This document shows positions 6,472 to 13,252 of a DNA stretch of 13,377 nucleotides, piece by piece; the stretch's first letter is position 1; each line of letters begins with the position of its first letter. The stretch comes from Paracoccaceae bacterium (GTDB lineage Bacteria > Pseudomonadota > Alphaproteobacteria > Rhodobacterales > Rhodobacteraceae), in assembly GCA_021767525.1 (NCBI GenBank), contig JAASTF010000059.1:1-13377 (forward strand), given 5' to 3'. Made by a program: the position numbers and the translations under genes. Under the pieces are notes generated by a model that saw nothing but the letters and a program-made list of their open reading frames with translations, was not told the origin of the DNA and did no database searches.

Positions 6472-7956
6472 TTACGCCCAGTCGCGGCAGACGTATTTGA
6501 TCTCGGTGAACTCTTCCAGGCCCTGGCGCGCGCCTTCGCGGCCCAGCCCCGATTGCTTCATCCCGCCAAAGGGGATGGGCGCGCCCGTCACCTTGGTGCG
6601 GTTCACCGCCACCATGCCGAACTGCAACGCGCGGCTGATGCGGTAGATGCGGCGCGGGTCCATCGTATGCACATAGGCCACCAGCCCGTATTCGGTGTCG
6701 TTGGCGCGCGCGATCACCTCGTCCTCGGTATCGAAGGGGATGATGGGCGCGACGGGGCCAAAGGTTTCTTCGCGCAGGATGGCAGCATCGGCGGGCACGT
6801 CGGCCAGAACCGTGGGTTCATAGAACAGCGGCCCCAGCGCGTGACGCTTGCCGCCCGTCAACAGGCGCGCGCCTTTGGCCAATGCGTCGGCGACATGCTC
6901 TTCCTGTTTCTGCACGGCCTTTTCGTTCATCAGCGGACCGATATCGGGATCGTCCATCCCGGTGCCCACGCGCAGCGCCTGCGTGGCTTCGGTGAAGCGG
7001 GCGCAGAAGTCGTCATAGATCGCGCGTTCCACGAAGATGCGGTTGGCGCCCAGGCAATCCTGGCCCGAGGTGGCGAATTTTGCCTTCATCGTTTCCTCGA
7101 CCGCGTTGTCCAGGTCCGCGCCCTTGAACACGATCACCGGCGCGTGGCCGCCCAGTTCCAGCACCAGGCGTTTCACCGTGTCGGCGGATTGGCGGTAAAG
7201 CAGCCGCCCCACCTCGGTCGAGCCGGTGAACGAGAGCGCGCGCACGCGGGAATCCTCGGTCCAGGGTTTGACCACCTCGGGTGCGTCGCCGGTGACCACG
7301 TTGAAGACACCCGCCGGCAGGCCCGCGCGTTCCGCGAGTTCGGCCAGCGCCAGCGCGCTGAACGGCGTTTCGGCGCTGGGGTGGGCCACCACGGTGCAGC
7401 CCGCGGCCAGCGCGGCGGCGGCCTTGCGCGTCAGCATGGCGCTGGGAAAGTTCCACGGCGTAATCAGCGCGGCCACGCCCACGGGTTCACGCCACAGCTC
7501 GACCTCGGCATCGGGCAGGTGGCTGGTGACGCCCTCGATATTCGGGCGGCGGGTTTCCTCGGCGTAGAATTCGACAAAGCTGGCGGCATAATCGATCTCG
7601 CCCCGCGCCTCGGAGATGGGCTTGCCCTGTTCCAGCACCATGATGCGGGCCAGATCCTCTTTGTGTTCCATCATCAGGTCGTACCAGCGGCGCAGGATAG
7701 CGGCGCGGTCTTGCGGCAGGGTCACCGACCAGCTGGCGAAGGCCTCTTGCGCGGCATCGACGGCGCGGGTGGATTCCGCGCCCGACAGCTTGGCCACCTC
7801 GCCTAGCCAGGTTCCATCGGCGGGGTTGGTCACGCTGAAAGTTTCGCGCGAAGCGTTATCGGCCCATTTGCCACCGATATAGGAAAATTGCCGCGCCAGG
7901 CGCGGTTCGGCCAGATCGGCCAGGGGCGATTTGGGCAGGCTGTTATGCAGGGACAT
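6472..7956 (-). CDS. NAD(P)-dependent semialdehyde dehydrogenase (succinate/aspartate-semialdehyde type, GabD/Ssd-like)
   Basis: A 494-residue aldehyde dehydrogenase superfamily member resembling GabD (E. coli, 482 residues), oxidising a semialdehyde to the carboxylic acid with NAD(P)+ in the cytoplasm. Catalytic features: PWNFP (167-171) with the oxyanion Asn169, the Rossmann FTGSTEVG (243-250), the general base Glu267 in ELGGHAP, the nucleophile Cys301 in GQDCLGANR, and EETFGPVAP near the C-terminus. One oddity is AHPSAETP (191-198), where the usual 'KPSE.TP' coenzyme-binding lysine is His192. The longest frame starts at 7995, but ATG 7956 is chosen because GGAGGAA (7968-7962) lies 5 bases before it. 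It lies downstream of a Lrp gene and upstream of a class III aminotransferase, so it probably oxidises the semialdehyde made by that enzyme: aspartate semialdehyde in ectoine breakdown, or succinate semialdehyde from GABA. Confidence 0.9.
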   Translation of the reverse strand: MSLHNSLPKSPLADLAEPRLARQFSYIGGKWADNASRETFSVTNPADGTWLGEVAKLSGAESTRAVDAAQEAFASWSVTLPQDRAAILRRWYDLMMEHKEDLARIMVLEQGKPISEARGEIDYAASFVEFYAEETRRPNIEGVTSHLPDAEVELWREPVGVAALITPWNFPSAMLTRKAAAALAAGCTVVAHPSAETPFSALALAELAERAGLPAGVFNVVTGDAPEVVKPWTEDSRVRALSFTGSTEVGRLLYRQSADTVKRLVLELGGHAPVIVFKGADLDNAVEETMKAKFATSGQDCLGANRIFVERAIYDDFCARFTEATQALRVGTGMDDPDIGPLMNEKAVQKQEEHVADALAKGARLLTGGKRHALGPLFYEPTVLADVPADAAILREETFGPVAPIIPFDTEDEVIARANDTEYGLVAYVHTMDPRRIYRISRALQFGMVAVNRTKVTGAPIPFGGMKQSGLGREGARQGLEEFTEIKYVCRDWA

Positions 7957-8035
7957 CGGCGTTCCTCCGGATTCGGGATTTGACCGCAGGATCATTGATT
8001 TGCACAGATGGAGAGGCCAAATTAGGCGCCCCTGC

Positions 8036-8050
8036 CAGAGGATTCTTCTG
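8036..8050. promoter_or_regulatory. Lrp-type binding site before the semialdehyde dehydrogenase
   Basis: CAGAGGATTCTTCTG is a 15-base dyad (CAGA...TCTG with nearly matched inner bases). It agrees at 12 of 15 positions with the E. coli Lrp consensus YAGHAWATTWTDCTR. It lies in the 118-bp gap between the Lrp/AsnC gene and the dehydrogenase gene, about 80 bp upstream of the dehydrogenase start, a suitable place to activate or repress it. The binder is inferred to be the adjacent regulator. Confidence 0.55.
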
Positions 8051-8074
8051 CCCAGGCCGGATTTGCGGTGCTGT

Positions 8075-8560
8075 TCAGTCTGCCGCGTTCAGCAGCGCCT
8101 CGAACGGGGGGGCTGCGCCCTTTTTCACCGTTTTGGTGACGATATAGGTGTAATAGCGCGCCAGCCCCACGCGGGCGTCCAGCAGCGCGTCGATCAGCCG
8201 TTGATAGGCGTCGATATCGGGCGCCACCACCTGCATCAGGTAATCAAACCCGCCGCCCAGCGACCAGCAGGCGGTGATTTCGTCATGCATCGCCACGGCA
8301 CGTTCGAATGTCTGGAAATGGGCGGCGGTGTGCCCCTCCAACTCGGCGGCGACAAAGATGGTGACGGATGGCCCCAGCTTGCGCAGGTTGAACCGGGCGC
8401 CATAGCCCGCGATCAGGCCTGCGCGCTCCAGCTTGCGCAGGCGTTCCCAGGCGGGGGTGGGCGACAGGCCGACGCGTTCGGCCAGGGCCGCCTTGGTGAT
8501 GCGGCCGTCTTTGGCCAGCACCTGCAGGATGGCGATATCGCGGGGGTCCAGTCGTGTCAT
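8075..8560 (-). CDS. Lrp/AsnC family transcriptional regulator
   Basis: A 161-residue regulator with the standard Lrp layout: an N-terminal helix-turn-helix (about residues 5-50, with LAERVGLSPTPAWERLRKLERAGLI as positioning and recognition helices) and a C-terminal RAM/AsnC ligand-binding domain (about 65-145, including the conserved turn SLGGGFDYLMQVVAPD). Such proteins form dimers to octamers and respond to amino acids or related small molecules. It is transcribed in the same direction as the dehydrogenase and aminotransferase and is the likely local regulator of both, as AsnC/DoeX is proposed to be in ectoine catabolism. The start is ATG 8560. A TATAAG -10-like box (8572-8567) ends only 6 bases before it, so the mRNA could be nearly leaderless, although AAGG in the same stretch could also serve as a ribosome site. 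Confidence 0.92.
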   Translation of the reverse strand: MTRLDPRDIAILQVLAKDGRITKAALAERVGLSPTPAWERLRKLERAGLIAGYGARFNLRKLGPSVTIFVAAELEGHTAAHFQTFERAVAMHDEITACWSLGGGFDYLMQVVAPDIDAYQRLIDALLDARVGLARYYTYIVTKTVKKGAAPPFEALLNAAD

Positions 8561-8601
8561 GGCGGCCTTATATCATCTGCGCGGGCCGGCGTAAGGGCGC
8601 T

Positions 8602-8630
8602 TTGACAAGGCCGCGCGGGCGGGGCATCGT
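8602..8630 (+). promoter_or_regulatory. Possible sigma-70 promoter for the sulfotransferase-like gene
   Basis: A perfect -35 hexamer TTGACA (8602-8607) is followed, after 17 bases, by a weak -10 CATCGT (8625-8630, three of six matches). In alphaproteobacteria a strong -35 with a poor -10 is common. It lies about 30 bases before the start codon at 8659, in the divergent gap shared with the Lrp gene. Confidence 0.4.
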
Positions 8631-8658
8631 GCGCGCGAATGGGGTCAGGAGCGCCTGC

Positions 8659-9285
8659 ATGCTGGTTTTCGTCGATGCCAATATCGTCTTGTTCGCGGTG
8701 CCCAAGACCGGCTCGACCGCCTATCACCTGGCGCTGCGGGGCAAGGCCGATATCAGCCTGGCGAACAAGGCCGGGCTGAAACACATGACAGCGCGGAAAT
8801 ACGACCGCGATTTCGGCCCTTACCTTGCGCGGGCGCATGGGCTGACCCCCGAACGCGTGGCGGTGATGCGCGACCCTCTGGAGCAGCTGCGCAGCTGGTA
8901 TCGCTATCGCCAGGATCCCAAGCGCAAGGGCGCGGGCAACAGCGCCGCGGGGCTGAGTTTCGACGCGTTCGTGCTGGCCGCCATTGCCGACAAGCCGCCC
9001 CCTTTTGCGCGCGTCGGCAGCCAGTTCGCCTTTGTCACCGACGATAGTGGCGCGGTGCGGATCGACCACCTGTTCGCCTATGAAAAGCAGCCCGTCTTTC
9101 GCCGGTTTCTTGAGGATCGGCTGGGCCAGAAGATCGACACGAAAGAGCGCAATGTCTCGCCCGCCGCGCCCACGCCGATCAGCGCGGAGGTCGAGGCGCA
9201 GCTGCGCGAAGCGCGGGCGGAGGATTTCGCCCTGCACGAGGCGATCATGGCGGCAGACGGGCATCTGGTGACGCCGGTCGACTGA
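8659..9285 (+). CDS. Sulfotransferase-2-like family protein
   Basis: A 208-residue protein resembling PAPS-dependent sulfotransferases. The 5'-phosphosulfate-binding loop is visible near the N-terminus as AVPKTGSTAYH (about 13-23, family pattern 'PKTGST'). The 3'-phosphate-binding segment is VAVMRDPLEQLRSWYRYR, with the Arg and Ser that contact PAP in the family ('RdP...l.S.y'). The C-terminal half (DHLFAYEKQPVFRRFLEDRLG) resembles small roseobacter proteins of this type. Transfer of a sulfonate group from PAPS is the expected activity; the acceptor is unknown. ATG 8659 is chosen because AGGAG (8647-8651) lies 7 bases before it; the open frame extends further upstream without support. It is divergent from Lrp and convergent with the serine hydrolase (21 bp between stops), so it is a single-gene unit. 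At about 208 residues it is shorter than most sulfotransferases (250-300). Confidence 0.78.
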   Translation: MLVFVDANIVLFAVPKTGSTAYHLALRGKADISLANKAGLKHMTARKYDRDFGPYLARAHGLTPERVAVMRDPLEQLRSWYRYRQDPKRKGAGNSAAGLSFDAFVLAAIADKPPPFARVGSQFAFVTDDSGAVRIDHLFAYEKQPVFRRFLEDRLGQKIDTKERNVSPAAPTPISAEVEAQLREARAEDFALHEAIMAADGHLVTPVD

Positions 9286-9306
9286 TCGCGACGTCACAGC
9301 AGCGCC

Positions 9307-10641
9307 TCAGCGCGCCATCAGGAACTCGGCCACCGCCTGATAGGCGGGCAGCGAAGTCGGGTCGATGAACCCGTTTTGTGCGCGCGGATACGAGGCCAGC
9401 CGCACCAGCACCATCTCGGCCGTGGGATCGACATAGATCGTCTGCCCGTGCACCCCGCGCGCCGCATAGGCGCCGTGATCGTTGTGGAACACCCACCACT
9501 GGCTGGTGTAGCTGCCGTTCGGGATGGTCGGGAAGCCGGCGAATTTCGACGGGTCCCCGCCAGCGGCGATCCTGTCGACCACAGCGGCCGGAAACAGGCG
9601 CTGGCCGTTGATCTGTCCGCCGTTCAGCATCAGTTGACCCAGCCGGCCCAGATCGCGCAGACCCGCCGTGACACCGCCGCCCGCAAAGGGCACGCCCTTG
9701 CCATCGACCGTCTGATAGGCGTCTTGTTCCGCGCCCATCGGCCGCCAAAGCCGCTCAGACGCCAGATCGGTCACCGCCTTGCCGGTCACGCGGCTGATGA
9801 TCCATCCCAGCATGTCGGAATTGATCGTCTTGTAGTGGAACGCGTCGCCGTGTTTGCCATCGGGTTCCACCTGCTGGAGGTATTCCCAATACCCGTTGGG
9901 GCCATCGTAGCCTTCGGGTTTCGGCAAGGGGCTGGCGGCGGCGGAATAGAGCCAGATATCGGCATTGGGGTCGGAATAATCCTCGGAATATTTCACACCC
10001 GTGGTCATGTCCATGACCTGCCGGACGGTGGCCGTCGCAAAGGCGCTGTCGCCGATTTCCGGGATCACGTCGCGCACCAGCAGCGTGTCGTCCAGAACGC
10101 CCTCGGCGACCAGAATTTCCGCCAACAACCCGGTGATCGACTTGGTCATCGACATGATGGCGTGCTGGCCGTCCTCTTGCAGGCAGCCGAAATACCGTTC
10201 GTAGACCACGCGCCCCTTGTGCAGGATCAACATCCCGTCGGTGTAATTTGCGTAAAGCGATGCCTCCCACGTCATCGGCGTATCGCCGTTCATCGGCATG
10301 AAGGTAAGCGCGTCGATCTGCTGGCGCAGATTGGCGAATTCGGCCGGAGCCACGTAATCGAGCGGAACGGGCGCGCCAAGGCCGCGGCTGATCCGTTCGG
10401 TCGGCAGGAATTCCCGCAGGTGGCAGACCGACCAGCGCAGCCTGGGAAAGCTGAAGTAGTTGGAATCGGGTTGGGTGATCAGCTTGTCGGGCGGCGGTGG
10501 AAAGCCCTGCATCCAGCCCATGACACGCGGGTCGGACTCTTGTGCGGACAATGGCGCTGTTTGCGCGGCCGGGGCGGTGCCGGTCGATGCCAGAAAGATC
10601 GCCGCCAAAATCGTTTTCATCTTGATGCCAAGCTGCTGCAT
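9307..10641 (-). CDS. Exported serine hydrolase, beta-lactamase class C fold (NylB-like)
   Basis: A 444-residue serine hydrolase of the COG1680 group (class C beta-lactamases, DD-peptidases, esterases and 6-aminohexanoate-dimer hydrolase). The N-terminus is a Sec signal peptide: KMK, a hydrophobic core ILAAIFLAST, then a small-residue cleavage region near Ala25-Ala26, so the enzyme acts in the periplasm. The catalytic SxxK is S164-M-T-K167. The second motif is Y270 in FHYKTINSDMLGW, with a tyrosine and nearby Asn in place of classical Y-x-N. The third is HGQT (398-401), replacing the K-T-G box. These variants fit esterases or amide hydrolases better than true beta-lactamases. The ATG at 10641 has AGGAAGG 8 bases upstream; Met8 has no such site and would shorten the signal's positive region. 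The natural substrate cannot be told. It follows the photolyase gene by 143 bp in the same direction, with its own upstream gap. Confidence 0.85.
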   Translation of the reverse strand: MQQLGIKMKTILAAIFLASTGTAPAAQTAPLSAQESDPRVMGWMQGFPPPPDKLITQPDSNYFSFPRLRWSVCHLREFLPTERISRGLGAPVPLDYVAPAEFANLRQQIDALTFMPMNGDTPMTWEASLYANYTDGMLILHKGRVVYERYFGCLQEDGQHAIMSMTKSITGLLAEILVAEGVLDDTLLVRDVIPEIGDSAFATATVRQVMDMTTGVKYSEDYSDPNADIWLYSAAASPLPKPEGYDGPNGYWEYLQQVEPDGKHGDAFHYKTINSDMLGWIISRVTGKAVTDLASERLWRPMGAEQDAYQTVDGKGVPFAGGGVTAGLRDLGRLGQLMLNGGQINGQRLFPAAVVDRIAAGGDPSKFAGFPTIPNGSYTSQWWVFHNDHGAYAARGVHGQTIYVDPTAEMVLVRLASYPRAQNGFIDPTSLPAYQAVAEFLMAR

Positions 10642-10784
10642 GCCCCGTGCCTTCCTGCCAGTCGCCGCAATATCTTCAATACTTCGGCGTATCTTTTCAA
10701 GCCTTGGACATGCTGCGCGTTTGATGGAAAAGGCAGCGATACGCCATTGGCGCGGGCTGATGGCGCTAAGCGGTCGCCAGCCAC

Positions 10785-12311
10785 CTAAACCTTTTCGCCG
10801 TTGCCCAGCCTGTCCAGGAAATCCTCGGCCTCAGCAATAACGGTTTCGCGCTTGTCCTGATCCATGCGGTCCCAGGTGCGATACATCTGTGCCATGCGCG
10901 GGTTCTTTTCGAACCTGTCGCGGTGGCGGGTCAGGAAATGCCAGTAAAGCAGGTTGAACGGACAGGCCCCCTGCCCGGTCTTTTTCTTGACCGAATAGGC
11001 GCAGGATCCGCAGTAATCCGACATCTTGTCGATGTAATTGCCCGAGCTGACATAGGGTTTCGACCCCACGATTCCGCCATCGGCGAACTGGCTCATCCCA
11101 ACGGTATTGGGCGCCTCGACCCATTCGAAGGCATCTGCGTAAACCGACAGATACCACTCATGCAGCTCGGTCGGGTTGATGCCGGCCAGCAGCGCGAAAT
11201 TGCCCGTCACCATCAGGCGCTGGATGTGGTGGGCATAGGCTTCGTCCCGCGTCTGTTCGACCGCGCGTTTCAGGCATTCCATGCCCGTGTCACCACCCCA
11301 GTAAAGATCGGGCAGCGCGCGCTGATGTTTCAGCTGGTTGCGGCGCGGATAATCGGGGCCTTCCAGGAAATAGATGCCGCGCATGTACTCGCGCCAGCCG
11401 ATCACCTGCCGGATATAGCCTTCAGCCGCGTTTATGGGCGCATTGCCGTCTTGCCATTCCTTTTCGACCCGCTCGCATATTTCCAGCGGCGACAGCAGGC
11501 CGATGTTCAAATAGGGCGACAGGATCGAGTGGTGCAGGAACTTGTCGTCGCGCAGCATCGCGTCCTGGTAATCGCCGAAGCATTCCAGCAATTCGCGCGC
11601 GAAATGATCCAGCGCGCGGCGCGCCTGCCCTCGCGTGACGGCGAACCAGAAGGGGCGCAATTCACCGAAGTGATTGCCGAAGCGTTTTTCGACAAGGTCC
11701 AACACGTCTTCGGTGATGTCGTCCGGTGTAAACTGCATGGGTTTCGACCGCAGCATATCCGCATCCGCCGGCTTGCGGTTGTCGTGGTCGAAATTCCACT
11801 TGTCGCCGGCGGGCTTGTCGCCCTCCATCATCAGGCCCGTCTTGCGGCGCATCTGGCGATAGAAATACTCCATCCGCAATTCCTTGCGGCCCTCGGCCCA
11901 GTCCTCGAATTCCTTGTGCGAGCAGACAAAGCGGTCGTCCTCGTGCAGGTGCACGGTCAGCGGCATGTCCTCCAGCGCCTCGATCAGGCGCCATTCGCCG
12001 GGCCTGGTGGCGATCACCTCGGACGCGTCGTGTTCTTCGGCCCGGCGCAGCAACTCGCCGGTGATCGAGCCGGCGTTATCGTCATCGTCCAGCTTGGTAT
12101 AGGCGACGGTCCAGCCGTCATCGCGCAACTCGTCGGCGAAATGGCGCATGGCCGACAGGATCAGCGCGATCTTCTTGGGGTGGTGGGGGACATAACTGCC
12201 CTCGTCCGCGACCTCTGCCATCACCACCACGTCTGCTGATTTGTCGGCCTCGCGCAGCGCGGCAACATCGGGCGTCAGTTGGTCGCCCAGTACCAGAACA
12301 AGGCGCGTCAC
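10785..12311 (-). CDS. cryB: Iron-sulfur bacterial cryptochrome/photolyase (CryB/PhrB type)
   Basis: A protein of about 508 residues in the FeS-BCP class of light-activated flavoproteins, whose studied members are Agrobacterium PhrB ((6-4) photolyase) and Rhodobacter CryB. It repairs UV photoproducts or acts as a blue-light regulator. The N-terminal antenna domain starts MTRLVLVLGDQLTPD; the FAD domain is C-terminal. Counting from the second GTG, the four Fe-S cysteines are C346 (GMECLKR), C434, C437 (DYCGSCAY) and C450 (GACPFNLLYWHF). Their spacing equals that of PhrB C350/438/441/454. The His pair of the repair site is H361-H362 (YAHHIQRLMVTGN). Two adjacent GTG codons could start it (12314 or 12311). 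The second is preferred: it gives the family N-terminus and a GTGA 4-bp overlap with the upstream SDR stop, with GGAG 8 bases before it. Repair versus signalling function is undecided. Confidence 0.93.
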   Translation of the reverse strand: MTRLVLVLGDQLTPDVAALREADKSADVVVMAEVADEGSYVPHHPKKIALILSAMRHFADELRDDGWTVAYTKLDDDDNAGSITGELLRRAEEHDASEVIATRPGEWRLIEALEDMPLTVHLHEDDRFVCSHKEFEDWAEGRKELRMEYFYRQMRRKTGLMMEGDKPAGDKWNFDHDNRKPADADMLRSKPMQFTPDDITEDVLDLVEKRFGNHFGELRPFWFAVTRGQARRALDHFARELLECFGDYQDAMLRDDKFLHHSILSPYLNIGLLSPLEICERVEKEWQDGNAPINAAEGYIRQVIGWREYMRGIYFLEGPDYPRRNQLKHQRALPDLYWGGDTGMECLKRAVEQTRDEAYAHHIQRLMVTGNFALLAGINPTELHEWYLSVYADAFEWVEAPNTVGMSQFADGGIVGSKPYVSSGNYIDKMSDYCGSCAYSVKKKTGQGACPFNLLYWHFLTRHRDRFEKNPRMAQMYRTWDRMDQDKRETVIAEAEDFLDRLGNGEKV

Positions 12312-12967
12312 CACGGAATCTCCTGCCCGGCGTAATCGTAAAACCCGCCCGATTGCTGCGGCGTCAGCCCCTCCAGCACATCGGCCAGGCGCTTGGCCGC
12401 CACATCGGCGCCCACCTTGTCGTGCCCGGGGTAATCGGCGGTAAAGTCTGTATCAACGGTGCCCGGATGCAGCGCGGCGATCACCGCCTCTTTGCGCTTG
12501 CGCCCGATCTCGATCGCGGCGCCATGCACGATCTGGTTCACCGCCGCCTTGGACGCGCGGTAGGAATACCAGCCGCCCATGCGATTGTCGCCGATGGAAC
12601 CCACGCGCGCCGACAGCACCCCCACCGCCGATTGCCCCTTGCGCGGCAACAGCCGCTCCACATGCGCCAGCAACAGCGCCGGGCCGATGGCGTTCACCGC
12701 CATAACCCGCGCCATCTGGTCGGGCTCGATATGCTTCAACGCCTTTTCCGGCGCGCCACCATCGGCCAACGTGCCCACCGCCACGAAAATCAGCTCGAAC
12801 GGCCCGTCCAGCGCGCCCATCACGCGGGCCACCGCGTCCGCATCCGTCACGTCCAGCCCGTCGCCCGAGCGCGAGCGCCCGGTCACATCGTATCCGCGGC
12901 CTTCCAGCTCTTTCACCATGGCCGCGCCGATGCCACCCGACGCGCCGATCACCAATGCCTGTTTCAT
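12308..12967 (-). CDS. Short-chain dehydrogenase/reductase (C-factor-like)
   Basis: A 219-residue Rossmann-fold NAD(P)-dependent oxidoreductase of the classical SDR family. Motifs: the dinucleotide loop GASGGIG (8-14), an Asp in LDVTDAD near 39, NAIG (92-95) at the place of NNAG, Ser119 or Ser124 as the catalytic serine, and Y136-x3-K140 (YRASK). HPGTV (167-171) follows as usual. The open frame continues upstream to 13120, but ATG 12967 is chosen because MKQALVIGASGG is the normal SDR start and the longer version would run through the divergent leuA promoter. The ribosome site is weak. The stop TGA overlaps the photolyase GTG start (GTGA), so the two are coupled and transcribed together. The substrate is unknown. 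A role in supplying or recycling something for the photolyase is only a guess from this pairing. Confidence 0.9.
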   Translation of the reverse strand: MKQALVIGASGGIGAAMVKELEGRGYDVTGRSRSGDGLDVTDADAVARVMGALDGPFELIFVAVGTLADGGAPEKALKHIEPDQMARVMAVNAIGPALLLAHVERLLPRKGQSAVGVLSARVGSIGDNRMGGWYSYRASKAAVNQIVHGAAIEIGRKRKEAVIAALHPGTVDTDFTADYPGHDKVGADVAAKRLADVLEGLTPQQSGGFYDYAGQEIPW

Positions 12968-13044
12968 GCCCCGGACATAGCGGGCCACACCGGCACAGCA
13001 ACGCCCGCCCTTCATTTTCTGCGACAAAAAGGGGCAATTCGCGC

Positions 13045-13072
13045 TTTTCATTTGAAACACGGGCGGTATAAC
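13045..13072 (+). promoter_or_regulatory. Promoter of the leu leader and leuA
   Basis: TATAAC (13067-13072, five of six -10 matches) is preceded by TTTTCA (13045-13050, four of six -35 matches) with a 16-base spacer. Transcription would begin at about 13079-13080, which is the A of the leader peptide's ATG. It lies in the 112-bp divergent gap between the SDR gene and the leader. Confidence 0.6.
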
Positions 13073-13079
13073 TGCGCCC

Positions 13080-13166
13080 ATGACCACGCAGGCCCATATC
13101 CCCGCTGCCCCCCGTGCCACCGGCGCGGCGCTGCTGCGTGGCCTGCTGCTGCTAAGCCGCCTCTGA
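13080..13166 (+). CDS. leuL: leuA leader peptide (LeuL-like), 28 residues
   Basis: A 28-codon open frame ends in GAALLRGLLLLSRL and stops 86 bases before leuA. Seven of its last eleven codons are Leu: codons 18, 19, 22-25 and 28, four of them consecutive, including the rare CTA at 13152-13154. A short Leu-rich frame just upstream of the first gene of leucine synthesis is the hallmark of ribosome-mediated attenuation: low charged tRNA-Leu stalls the ribosome and changes the RNA fold. No ribosome site precedes the ATG. Instead the predicted transcription start falls on it, so it may be translated as a leaderless message. The stop and last codons lie inside the 5' arm of a strong hairpin (13160-13196). 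It is not a stable functional protein. Confidence 0.8.
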   Translation: MTTQAHIPAAPRATGAALLRGLLLLSRL

Positions 13167-13228
13167 GCGTGCCGTCCCGGCGCGACCGCTCAGAGGATGC
13201 CCCGTTTCGCGCCTGAACGCCTTAGCAG
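13149..13228 (+). promoter_or_regulatory. leuA attenuator region with competing stems
   Basis: Three pairings are visible. Stem B is CCTCTGAGCG (13160-13169) with CGCTCAGAGG (13187-13196), a perfect 10-bp hairpin that overlaps the leader stop codon. Stem A is CTGCTAAG (13149-13156, inside the Leu codons) with CTTAGCAG (13221-13228), 24 bases before leuA. Stem C is GGCGCGA (13179-13185, in the loop of B) with TCGCGCC (13207-13213); it would need B open or make a pseudoknot. Ribosome position on the leader would select among them. No U-run follows, so a classical intrinsic terminator is not evident, and control may be at the level of translation or Rho. Confidence 0.6.
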
Positions 13229-13252
13229 ACACCAGTTTCAAAGAGATATGCC

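Noticed and set aside
10679..10692. ATACTTCGGCGTAT, a small inverted repeat between the hydrolase and photolyase genes.
   Set aside because: Only four bases per arm; it could be an operator but nothing supports it beyond chance.
10743..10753. CGCCATTGGCG dyad after the photolyase stop as a terminator.
   Set aside because: The stem is only 5 bp with a one-base centre and no adjacent U-run, too weak to call.
12968..13120. An N-terminal extension of the SDR frame upstream of Met 12967.
   Set aside because: It lacks a ribosome site, would cross the leuA promoter and leader start, and precedes the normal SDR N-terminus.
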